6,879 bases of DNA from Lentisphaeria bacterium (GTDB lineage Bacteria; Verrucomicrobiota; Lentisphaeria; Oligosphaerales; JAFGRS01): contig JAFGRS010000004.1 of assembly GCA_016935045.1 (NCBI GenBank), positions 1 to 6,879 of the forward strand, given 5' to 3'. Below are positions 1 to 6,159 of the stretch, in pieces (position 1 is the first letter of the stretch; the number at the start of each line of letters is the position of its first letter). The position numbers and the translations under genes are program-made. The notes below the pieces were generated by a model that was given only the letters and a program-made list of their open reading frames with translations, was not told where the DNA came from and did no database searches.

Positions 1-179
1 GACACGAACGGGGGAGGGGAAACGGACACGAACGGACACAACGGAAGGGGAGACAGAAGAGGCCCCGGATCAACATTGTGTTTTCCCCGTCCGTTCGTGT
101 CCGTATGTGTCCGTTTCCCCTTCCCCGTCCGTTGCGTCCGTTCGTGTCCGTTTCCCCTCTCCCCTCCCCCGTTCGTGTC
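1..179. repeat. Large imperfect inverted repeat
   Basis: The reverse complement of positions 1-44 matches positions 129-179. There is one substitution (GTTGTG versus GTTGCG) and one 7-base insertion, TCTCCCC, in the right arm. The arms flank an 84-base interior that itself contains two more GTCCG clusters. A transcript through it could form a long stem; alternatively, two repeat units may simply have inserted in opposite orientation. The left arm begins at the window edge, so its true extent is unknown. Confidence 0.75.
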
Positions 180-194
180 CGTTTCCCCTCTCCC
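1..194. repeat. Periodic GTCCG repeat patch with inverted copy
   Basis: No credible gene is present here. On the plus strand the core GTCCG occurs at 89, 99, 109, 127, 136, 146 and 177, so within clusters copies lie 9-10 bp apart. Each cluster ends in a GTTTCCCC tract. The 14-mer GTGTCCGTTTCCCC is exact at 107-120, 144-157 and 175-188. Its reverse complement is at 16-29, and further reversed cores (CGGAC) are at 23 and 33. The patch is strongly strand-asymmetric (C/T-rich on the right, G/A-rich on the left). It lies downstream of the leftward pilin genes and may continue past the left edge. It looks like a dispersed extragenic repeat or a multi-site protein-binding patch; which one cannot be told from the sequence. 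Confidence 0.8.
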
Positions 195-204
195 CGGCAA
201 AGCA

Positions 205-244
205 CACGCCCCCTGGCGGCCTTTCGGGGCCTCCGGGGGGCGTG
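205..244 (-). terminator. Strong GC hairpin after the pilin genes
   Basis: The perfect 9-bp arms CACGCCCCC (205-213) and GGGGGCGTG (236-244) continue inward. One wobble pair, two pairs, a C/T mismatch and four more G-C pairs give about 17 positions of stem around a 6-base loop (222-227). It begins 27 bases beyond the stop codon of the leftward pilin gene ending at 272, the expected place for a transcript end. There is no real U-tract after it on the minus strand, only CTTTG, so it could instead stabilise the 3' end of the mRNA or be a repeat-associated hairpin. Confidence 0.5.
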
Positions 245-271
245 GTATAGGCGTCTGCCCGGTGCGTCGGT

Positions 272-985
<714 letters not shown>

Positions 986-994
986 TGGGTCTTT

Positions 995-1000
995 CTCCTC
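995..1000 (-). promoter_or_regulatory. Ribosome binding site of the downstream pilin gene
   Basis: On the minus strand this reads GAGGAG, nine bases before the ATG whose first base is at 985. It supports that start over any upstream alternative. Confidence 0.7.
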
Positions 1001-1031
1001 ATGACCGGCCTTGCCTATCCCACCTTGACTC

Positions 1032-1069
1032 CTCGCGGAGACCTGCCGTCACAAGCCGTTCTCCGCGAG
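1032..1069 (-). other. Leader hairpin between the two pilin genes
   Basis: CTCGCGGAGA (1032-1041) and TCTCCGCGAG (1060-1069) form a perfect 10-bp inverted repeat with an 18-base loop, 47 bases upstream of the downstream pilin start. The inner arm can alternatively pair locally as CTCC (1029-1032) with GGAG (1037-1040) around a four-base loop, so two mutually exclusive folds exist. This may be a processing or regulatory hairpin, or part of the 3' end of the upstream pilin transcript. No U-tract follows. Its function is unassigned. Confidence 0.5.
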
Positions 1070-1085
1070 ACATACGTATCTGTCT

Positions 1086-1103
1086 GCCCGCGAGGCCGCG
1101 GGC
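1086..1103 (-). terminator. Short GC hairpin after the upstream pilin gene
   Basis: GCCCGCG (1086-1092) and CGCGGGC (1097-1103) pair perfectly around a 4-base loop, 18 bases beyond the stop codon of the pilin gene ending at 1122. No U-tract follows, so intrinsic termination is uncertain. It could equally protect the 3' end or allow partial read-through into the second pilin gene. Confidence 0.35.
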
Positions 1104-1121
1104 GCTCCGGGCCGACGGCTC

Positions 1122-1808
1122 CTACTCCGTGGACCAGGAGCACTTGTCACTGCCGCCGAAAGTATTGCAGCCCACGTTCTGGGCCCGGAACCACTGCACG
1201 TGGCCGTCTCCCCAGGTAATGCAGGCACCCTCATTGTGGCGCCGGGACCCCGACCCCGTCGTCCCGTAGGTGGCCCAGTTGAAGTTGTGGGTATTGCTCT
1301 GGTAGGCGATCTGGTCGGTGCCGTTGTCGCGGTCGGCGAGGAGAATCGTCTCGGAAGGATACTTGAGGTCGTTGAGGGAGATGCCGCGCATGGAGTCGGT
1401 GGGGGCGCCGCTATCCCAGTGGATACGGTTGGCGCCGTAGCCGCAGGTCCCCCAGGGGGTCGAGTCGCTCCCCGTCCAGGAATTCGAGCCGGAGGCGGAA
1501 GGGCAGAAGAAGACGTTGACGTCGTTGACGTAGGGAAGGACGAGCTTGCGCCAGGTGTAGGAGGACCCGGCGTTGTAGCCGGCGCCACCCACGTTGATCC
1601 AGCTCGAGGGCAGGCGCTCCTTGTTGTCGTCGGTGTACATCATGAGTCCCAAGCCGAGCTGCTTCAGGTTGGACGTGCAGCTGGCCTGGCGGGCCTTCTC
1701 CCGGGCCTTGCTCAGGGCCGGCAGCAGCATCGCCGCCAGAATGGCGATGATGGCGATCACGACCAGAAGCTCAATCAGGGTGAAAGACCTCGTTCTGCTC
1801 CGTCTCAT
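1122..1808 (-). CDS. Prepilin-like protein with H-x9-DG C-terminal motif (paralogue)
   Basis: This 228-residue protein is a paralogue of the pilin-like protein downstream. An 8-residue basic leader (MRRSRTRS) precedes Phe9 and the helix FTLIELLVVIAIIAILAA (9-26), with Glu13 at mature position 5. Next are the block SCTSNLKQLGLGLMMYTDDN, a CPS motif in mid-protein, and the C-terminal H-x9-DG motif with His191 and Asp201-Gly202. A Cys-containing tail follows. The frame is open upstream to an ATG at 1955. The start at 1808 is chosen because AAGGAG (1816-1821) lies seven bases before it, it gives a normal short leader, and a good promoter lies between the two candidates. Residue -1 at the cleavage site is Ser rather than Gly. 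An inner-membrane-anchored pseudopilin is expected. The family is clear; the assembly it joins is not encoded in this window. Confidence 0.93.
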   Translation of the reverse strand: MRRSRTRSFTLIELLVVIAIIAILAAMLLPALSKAREKARQASCTSNLKQLGLGLMMYTDDNKERLPSSWINVGGAGYNAGSSYTWRKLVLPYVNDVNVFFCPSASGSNSWTGSDSTPWGTCGYGANRIHWDSGAPTDSMRGISLNDLKYPSETILLADRDNGTDQIAYQSNTHNFNWATYGTTGSGSRRHNEGACITWGDGHVQWFRAQNVGCNTFGGSDKCSWSTE

Positions 1809-1815
1809 GGCCCAT

Positions 1816-1821
1816 CTCCTT
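1816..1821 (-). promoter_or_regulatory. Ribosome binding site deciding the pilin start
   Basis: On the minus strand this reads AAGGAG, seven bases before the ATG at 1808. It selects that ATG over the in-frame ATG at 1955, which would add 49 residues unlike a prepilin leader. Confidence 0.75.
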
Positions 1822-1840
1822 GCACACTTCCACCGGACGA

Positions 1841-1857
1841 GTCCCGTCTTGCGGGAC
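1841..1857 (-). other. Hairpin in the 5' leader of the upstream pilin gene
   Basis: GTCCCG (1841-1846) and CGGGAC (1852-1857) form a perfect 6-bp stem with a 5-base loop, about 20 bases upstream of the ribosome binding site and within the roughly 100-base leader predicted from the promoter at 1914-1942. It might modulate translation or mRNA stability. I could not match it to a riboswitch class. Confidence 0.35.
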
Positions 1858-1913
1858 CATCCCTGCGACGCACCCGGGGCGCGCCCGACACTTAACCGAA
1901 CCAACGCACCTTG

Positions 1914-1942
1914 AGCATACATGGAAGCATGGTGCAGGTCAA
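1914..1942 (-). promoter_or_regulatory. Sigma70-type promoter for the pilin genes
   Basis: On the minus strand, TTGACC (1942-1937; five of six consensus bases) is followed after exactly 17 bases by TATGCT (1919-1914; four of six). Transcription would start near 1907, giving a leader of about 100 bases before the ATG at 1808. It is the best promoter-like match I found in the window. It drives the upstream pilin and perhaps both pilin genes, because I found no convincing promoter in the 136-bp gap between them. Confidence 0.6.
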
Positions 1943-2227
1943 GCCGGAACTCCATGAAAAAAAGGCAATCTTCCGGGCTGCCGCGTGGGAAGGAGGCCGC
2001 AACGTTCCCAACGCCGCTGCCGGGCTTGTCCCGGTGGAGCGCCGATCGGAGGGCGGGGAGGGGGCGCGGCCGGCGCTCCCTCCAGCCGCATCGGCGCTCT
2101 GCTGCCGCCAGGGCAGTGGCGGCGGGAACCGATTCGCCGGACCTTGGAACAGCCCTGGGGCTGCCCGGGCGCGGTGCGTCCTCTGTGTTTTCTGCTGTCC
2201 CTGCCGACGTTTTTGTCGGTTCAGCGG
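1943..2227. other. Divergent intergenic core, structured, no gene seen
   Basis: This stretch lies between the leftward pilin promoter and the rightward mraZ promoter candidate. Open frames cross it, but none has a ribosome binding site or recognisable protein. It contains several inverted repeats. GAGCGCCGAT (2037-2046) pairs with ATCGGCGCTC (2090-2099), with a nested GGAGGG/CCCTCC pair (2048-2053 with 2078-2083). GCCGCCA/TGGCGGC (2104-2110 with 2117-2123), CAGCC/GGCTG (2150-2163) and CCGAC/GTCGG (2204-2219) also occur. It could hold operators for a divergent control region or an unannotated structured RNA. No known RNA family was recognised. Confidence 0.5.
2037..2099. repeat. 10-bp perfect inverted repeat with nested stem
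   Basis: The outer arms GAGCGCCGAT and ATCGGCGCTC are exact reverse complements separated by 43 bases. Inside, GGAGGG (2048-2053) pairs with CCCTCC (2078-2083). Wobble and G-C pairs can extend the outer stem by about five positions. The result is a long bulged stem-loop if transcribed. In such GC-rich DNA part of this pairing could arise by chance, but a 10-bp exact arm with a nested stem is notable. Confidence 0.55.
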
Positions 2228-2256
2228 TTGCATTGGCAGGGGAAGGATGATATCAG
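2228..2256 (+). promoter_or_regulatory. Candidate promoter for the mraZ operon
   Basis: TTGCAT (2228-2233; three of six consensus bases) is followed after 17 bases by TATCAG (2251-2256; four of six). The -10 is preceded by TGA (2248-2250), which makes the extended -10 signature TGn. Transcription would begin near 2263, about 44 bases before the mraZ start. The -35 is weak, so the call rests on spacing, the extended -10 and position. Confidence 0.4.
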
Positions 2257-2306
2257 TAGGAATGGAAATGGGCCAATTAGGTAGAGTTTAGGAGGCATAC
2301 AGGGCC

Positions 2307-2816
2307 ATGGCGTCGGGGTCTCAGGGCCGCCGCATCTTCACGGGGGAGCACGTATACAGCGTGGATTCCCAGCGGCGCATTGCCCTGCCCCGCTCCTGGC
2401 GCGGCGAGGAGGAGAGTGCGAACCAGTTTCTGCTGATACCCTCGGACGATCCCTGCATTCACATGGTACCGATGGCTCTGTGCGGACGGGTGCTGGACCG
2501 CATGGAGGAGGCGATTTTCGTGATGCCCGACGGTCTGCGTCTGTTTGGCAGTGCGGGTGCGCGGGCGGCGAATGGGCAGTGTGACCGGCAGGGGCGCCTG
2601 GCGTTGCCGTCCCACCTGCTGGAGCATGCGCGGATTACCGACCGGGTGGTGATGGTTGGCAACTTTGTCACGATCGCCGTGTGGTCTCCCGCCGTCTGGG
2701 AGGAAGCACGGCGGCCGGCTTCGGAGGGTTCCCGCGCCTTGCGTTCGGCCTTTGTGCGGCCGGAGGCTCTCATGGAGGTCTTCCGGTCCCAGGCGGAGAG
2801 GCAGCCCGACGGATGA
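2307..2816 (+). CDS. mraZ: Transcriptional regulator MraZ
   Basis: MraZ is the SpoVT/AbrB-like DNA-binding regulator at the head of dcw clusters; in characterised bacteria it binds repeats in its own promoter. This copy has 169 residues, slightly longer than the usual 140-150. It shows two repeated swapped-hairpin halves. The first is around residues 13-32 (FTGEHVYSVDSQRRIALP, then SWR). The second is around 92-125, with Asp93, Gly96-Arg97, LALP and then VVMVGNFVTIAVW. The second half matches the canonical D-x-x-GR core. In the first, the usual KGR is QRR (Gln22-Arg23-Arg24), so the Gly is missing. The start follows TTTAGGAGG (2287-2295) by 11 bases. Its stop codon overlaps the rsmH start in ATGA. 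It is the first gene of the rightward cell-wall operon and lies divergent to the pilin genes. Assignment rests on motifs plus gene order. Confidence 0.93.
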   Translation: MASGSQGRRIFTGEHVYSVDSQRRIALPRSWRGEEESANQFLLIPSDDPCIHMVPMALCGRVLDRMEEAIFVMPDGLRLFGSAGARAANGQCDRQGRLALPSHLLEHARITDRVVMVGNFVTIAVWSPAVWEEARRPASEGSRALRSAFVRPEALMEVFRSQAERQPDG

Positions 2817-3802
2817 GAGGCGGTCACGAATCGGTGCTGGTCGAGGAGGCGGTGGCGCACCTGGCGCACGCCGGTGTGCGCCGCATCCTGGACGGAACGG
2901 TGGGCTGCGGCGGACACGGCCTTGCCCTGCTGCGGGCCTGCCCGGACGCCTCTCTCCTGGGGATGGACCGGGACGACGAAGCCCTGGCGCAGGCCGCCGC
3001 CCGGCTGGCGGTCTTCGGGGAGCGGGTGCACCTGGTGCGGGACGTCTATTCGCGCATGGGGGCCCACGCCGAGGCGCTCGGCTGGCGGACGGTGGATGCC
3101 GTCCTCCTCGACATCGGGGTTTCGTCGCCCCAGATCGACACCCCGGGCAGGGGGTTCTCCTTCCGCGCGGACGGCCCCCTGGACATGCGCATGGATCGCC
3201 GGGACCGCCTGACCGCGGCGGGAATCGTGAACACCTGGCCGGTGGAGGAACTGGCCAGGATCTTCCGTGAGTATGGGGAAGAACGTCATGCGGGGCGTGT
3301 TGCCCGGGCCATCGTGGCGCGTCGGGCGGAGCGTCCCTGGGCGCGGACGGGGGAGTTGGCGGAGTTGATCGGCGGGGTTGTCGGTTGGTGCGGCGGCCTG
3401 CCTCCCGCGACGCGGTGTTTTCAGGCCCTGCGGATTGCCGTGAACCGGGAGTTGGACGAACTCGATGCGGGGCTGACCGCCGGCGTGGACCTCCTTTCCC
3501 CGGGGGCCCGGATCGGCGTCATTTCGTTTCACAGCCTCGAGGACCGGATGGTGAAGCAGCGTTTTCGGCACGAGGCGAGTTCGTGCATCTGTCCGCCGGG
3601 TTTGCCGGTGTGTATGTGCGGCAAGGTTGCGCGCCTGCGGCTGCTGACCCGGAAGCCGGTGCGGCCGGCGGCGGCGGAGTGTGCCGCGAATCCGCGCGCG
3701 GCCTCGGCCAGGCTGAGGGTCGCCGAGCGTCTGGCGGCGCCGGCGGGGGTGGCCGCGGGGCAGGCAGCATCGGGCCGGGACCGTGTGGGGTGGTCGGGCT
3801 GA
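2813..3802 (+). CDS. rsmH: 16S rRNA (cytosine1402-N4)-methyltransferase RsmH
   Basis: RsmH (MraW) transfers a methyl group from S-adenosylmethionine to N4 of C1402 in 16S rRNA, in the ribosomal decoding centre. The 329-residue product is close to the usual length of about 310. Visible motifs are the N-terminal GGHESVLVEEA, the SAM-binding loop DGTVGCGGHG (27-36), Asp52 in GMDRD, the catalytic-region DIGVSS (100-105), GRGFSFRADGPLDMRMD (112-128), FQALRIAVNRELDEL, ISFHSLEDRMVKQRFR and the Cys-rich CICPPGLPVCMCGK. The C-terminal signature usually near NPRSRSAKLR reads NPRAASARLR, a mild deviation. The start at 2813 is preferred over one at 2681 because it begins directly at the conserved N-terminus, overlaps mraZ by ATGA, and has GGAGAGG (2795-2801) 11 bases upstream. 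It acts in the cytoplasm; its presence in this cluster is conventional. Confidence 0.97.
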   Translation: MRGGHESVLVEEAVAHLAHAGVRRILDGTVGCGGHGLALLRACPDASLLGMDRDDEALAQAAARLAVFGERVHLVRDVYSRMGAHAEALGWRTVDAVLLDIGVSSPQIDTPGRGFSFRADGPLDMRMDRRDRLTAAGIVNTWPVEELARIFREYGEERHAGRVARAIVARRAERPWARTGELAELIGGVVGWCGGLPPATRCFQALRIAVNRELDELDAGLTAGVDLLSPGARIGVISFHSLEDRMVKQRFRHEASSCICPPGLPVCMCGKVARLRLLTRKPVRPAAAECAANPRAASARLRVAERLAAPAGVAAGQAASGRDRVGWSG

Positions 3803-3902
3803 CCGTCCGCGGCCCGGCGGGCGGCCGCTGGTTGGGCGGGTGGAACGGGCCGTGGCGGCGGCCCCGGGCCGCCGGAACAGAAACACGGGAAGAGCACAAG
3901 CA

Positions 3903-4295
3903 ATGCCACGGAACAGGATGGCGATCTACCAGAGGGTACGGGTCGAGAGCGGCGCCGGCCGCGGCGGCGGCGGGCTGTTGAGTTTTCTGCTGATGGCACT
4001 GCTCCTGCCCGTCTTTGCGCTCGGGCTCCTGTACGTGAAACTGAACAGCGACCAGGTTCGCATGTCACGTCGCACCAGTGTATTGCGTCGCGAATTCGGG
4101 CAGGGGTCAAAGGAACTCACCAACCTTCGTGTCGAGGTGGAGATGTACAGCAAGGGGACCCGCATTCTGTCCCGGGCACGGGCCATGGGGTTGGATCTGC
4201 AGCCTCCCCGGCGGGGGCAGGTGGTTCGGGTGCGCAACGGGGCGCCCCTGCAGGGGGCGGAGTCTCCCGGGGAGCGGATTGTGGCCGACCGGTGA
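3903..4295 (+). CDS. ftsL: Cell division protein FtsL-like
   Basis: This is a 130-residue bitopic membrane protein at the position always taken by ftsL, between rsmH and ftsI. Residues 1-24 are a basic, Gly-rich cytoplasmic tail; 25-47 form one membrane segment (LLSFLLMALLLPVFALGLLY and onward). After it comes a polar helical stretch (about 48-100) with heptad-like Leu and Val spacing, as expected for the periplasmic coiled coil that pairs with FtsB/DivIC and activates septal synthase FtsW-FtsI. FtsL sequences diverge strongly, so the assignment rests on topology, length and gene order. The ATG at 3903 has GGGAAGAG about eight bases upstream. The frame stays open upstream to a GTG at 3783 overlapping rsmH, so a longer cytoplasmic tail is possible. 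Accepting 3903 leaves a 100-base gap after rsmH, the largest in the cluster. Confidence 0.82.
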   Translation: MPRNRMAIYQRVRVESGAGRGGGGLLSFLLMALLLPVFALGLLYVKLNSDQVRMSRRTSVLRREFGQGSKELTNLRVEVEMYSKGTRILSRARAMGLDLQPPRRGQVVRVRNGAPLQGAESPGERIVADR

Positions 4296-4300
4296 AGTGC

Positions 4301-4306
4301 GAGGAG
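4301..4306 (+). promoter_or_regulatory. Ribosome binding site of ftsI
   Basis: GAGGAG lies 11 bases before the ATG at 4318, inside the 22-base gap after the ftsL stop codon. It supports that start over an upstream in-frame GTG at 4078 that would run through ftsL in another frame. Confidence 0.65.
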
Positions 4307-4317
4307 TTCTCGGGCCG

Positions 4318-6159
4318 ATGAATCGGGTTCACTGGCTGACGCGGCTTTCGCTGCTGGGTGTTGTTCTGGTCCTGCTGAACGGGGCCCTGGTTCGGCACCT
4401 GTACTGCCTCCAGATCAGCCGTCACGGGGAGCTGCACGAGAAGGCGCGCCGGAAGTGCATGGCCAGCCGTACGCAGGCCGGTCAGCGCGGCCGCATCTTC
4501 GACGTGGGGGGCAATCTCCTGGCGGGGAATCTGGCCTGTCGCGACATTCTGGCCGAACCGCGGCTGTTTCGTTGTCCCCGCGCCGAGATCATCGAGACTC
4601 TCTCCCGGGAACTCGATGTGCCCCGGGCCGTGCTGGGGGCCCGTTTCTCGCGTTCCGACGATCCGCGTCAGCCGCTGGTGGAGGTCACCGTCAAGCGGGG
4701 CGTCGACGTGCGCCTGGCGGAGCATCTCGACCGCTACGAGTTCCGCGGCATCCGCGGCGTGGACACCTATTGCCGGTTCTATCCGAAGGGGCCCCTGCTG
4801 GCCAACCTGTTGGGCTTCCTCGATGCGGAGGGACGCGGGGCCGGCGGTGTGGAACAGCTCATGGAAGCCTACGTGAGTCCCGGCCAGGGGATGGCGGTCT
4901 ACGAACGGGACCGCCGCGGCAATCGCCTGGTGCGGGGGCTGTACAGCGAGCGTCTGGCGCGGGACGGTTGGGACGTGTACCTGACCATCCACGAGCCCAT
5001 CCAGCAGATTGTGGAGGAGGAACTGGCCGAGATGGTGGAGCGCTGTGCGCCGCGGTCGGCCTACGCGGTGATGATGGACCCCTCGACGGGAGCAGTCCTG
5101 GCGCTGGCGCAACTCCCCAGTTTCGACCCCAACGACCGGAGCACGATGGCGGACCCGGAGTGCTGGCAGAACCGGATTCTGACGCATGGCTTCGAGCCCG
5201 GCTCGATCATGAAGAGCGTGGTGGTATGCGGCGCCCTGGACTACGGGGTGGTGACTCTGGACAGCACCTTTGACTGCGAGCACGGCACCTGGGTGTACAT
5301 GCGGCGGCCCCTGCGCGACAGCGGCCACGCCTACGACGTTCTCAGCGTGCGCGAGATCATCCAGAAGTCGAGCAACATCGGCACCGCGAAGATCGCCCTG
5401 GCCATGGGCGACAGCCGGGTCTACCAGGTCCTGCGCCGATTTGGCTTCGGCAGCGCCACCGGGATCGGTTTCCGCCAGTACGGCGAGGATGGTCCGGTGC
5501 TGTTTCCGACGGAGGCCACGGGCATTCTGAGAGACCTGCCGGAGTGGGACAGCCTTTCGGTGACGCGTTTCCCCATCGGTCAGGGCATCCTGGTGACGCC
5601 CCTGCAGATGGTGCAGGCGTACAGCGCTCTTGCCAACGAAGGGGTGATGATGCAGCCCTACATCGTGGACCGGATCCGGGACCCGCGCAGCGGCGAGGAA
5701 CGGTACTCCCTGCCGCGGGCCAAGGCACGGGCCGTGCGTCCGGAGGCGGCGCGGGAGATCGTGGCGGCCATGTCCCTGGTGACGCAGGAGGGCGGCACGG
5801 CCACCCGGGCGGCGGTGGAGGGGTACGGGGTGGCCGGGAAGACGGGAACGGCACAGAAGTGGATCGGCGGCCCGAACGGGAAGGGGGGATATTACTCGCA
5901 CAGCCAGTGCGTATCGAGCTTCATCGGCATGGTTCCGGCGGAGGCCCCGGCCTTCGTCCTGCTGGTCGTAGCGGACGAGGTCACCCGGGGCAGCCGCTAC
6001 GGCGGCATCGCCGCCGCGCCGACATTCAGCCGCATTGCCGAGCGCACGCTGCGCTATCTGCAGGTGGCCCCGGCCGGTACGCCGACGGCCTGCCATCTGC
6101 CGGGCGCCGGCGCCACGGAGGGAGCGGATGCGGGAGCTTTCCCTGGACCAGTACCGTGA
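4318..6159 (+). CDS. ftsI: Septal peptidoglycan transpeptidase FtsI (PBP3-type)
   Basis: This is a class B penicillin-binding protein that cross-links peptidoglycan stem peptides at the division septum, working with FtsW and activated through FtsL. The product has 613 residues. Its N-terminus is cytoplasmic followed by one membrane anchor (about 7-29). The pedestal domain carries RGRIFD (57-62) and the GAGGVEQLMEAYVSPGQG block near 173-190. The transpeptidase domain starts near 245. Its catalytic motifs are all present: SxxK as Ser296-Ile-Met-Lys299 in EPGSIMKS, SxN as Ser351-Ser-Asn353, and KTGT at 508-511. The tail contains FIGMVPAEAPAFVLLV and the late YGGIAAAPTF block; no PASTA domain is seen. 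Ile-Met within SxxK differs from the common Thr-Phe but keeps both catalytic residues. The last 32 bases overlap murE, indicating coupled translation. Septal FtsI rather than elongation PBP2 is inferred from neighbours. Confidence 0.95.
   Translation: MNRVHWLTRLSLLGVVLVLLNGALVRHLYCLQISRHGELHEKARRKCMASRTQAGQRGRIFDVGGNLLAGNLACRDILAEPRLFRCPRAEIIETLSRELDVPRAVLGARFSRSDDPRQPLVEVTVKRGVDVRLAEHLDRYEFRGIRGVDTYCRFYPKGPLLANLLGFLDAEGRGAGGVEQLMEAYVSPGQGMAVYERDRRGNRLVRGLYSERLARDGWDVYLTIHEPIQQIVEEELAEMVERCAPRSAYAVMMDPSTGAVLALAQLPSFDPNDRSTMADPECWQNRILTHGFEPGSIMKSVVVCGALDYGVVTLDSTFDCEHGTWVYMRRPLRDSGHAYDVLSVREIIQKSSNIGTAKIALAMGDSRVYQVLRRFGFGSATGIGFRQYGEDGPVLFPTEATGILRDLPEWDSLSVTRFPIGQGILVTPLQMVQAYSALANEGVMMQPYIVDRIRDPRSGEERYSLPRAKARAVRPEAAREIVAAMSLVTQEGGTATRAAVEGYGVAGKTGTAQKWIGGPNGKGGYYSHSQCVSSFIGMVPAEAPAFVLLVVADEVTRGSRYGGIAAAPTFSRIAERTLRYLQVAPAGTPTACHLPGAGATEGADAGAFPGPVP
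6117..6124 (+). promoter_or_regulatory. Ribosome binding site of murE inside ftsI
   Basis: GGAGGGAG lies within the ftsI coding sequence, with about six bases between GGAGG and the murE ATG at 6128. It fixes the overlapping murE start and shows that the 32-base overlap is not a mis-chosen start. Confidence 0.75.

Noticed and set aside
1..194. CRISPR array
   Set aside because: Repeats are too short and irregular, occur in both orientations, and have no uniform unique spacers.
1809..1907. Riboswitch (for example c-di-GMP type I) in the pilin leader
   Set aside because: There is a small GC hairpin, but the conserved unpaired segments and second stem of that class could not be found.
1911..2291. 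Arg/Gly/Pro-rich open frames in the divergent intergenic region
   Set aside because: Several overlapping frames on both strands are open because of base composition; none has a ribosome binding site, a recognisable motif or a consistent start.
2681..2812. N-terminal extension of RsmH starting at 2681
   Set aside because: It would overlap mraZ by over 130 bases and add residues not seen in the family; the start at 2813 fits the conserved N-terminus.
2459..3886. 475-residue minus-strand open frame antisense to mraZ and rsmH
   Set aside because: Arg/Pro-rich shadow of the real RsmH frame; no domain seen.
4078..4317. N-terminal extension of FtsI from a GTG at 4078
   Set aside because: It would overlap ftsL out of frame and place about 80 residues ahead of the usual short cytoplasmic tail; GAGGAG supports 4318.
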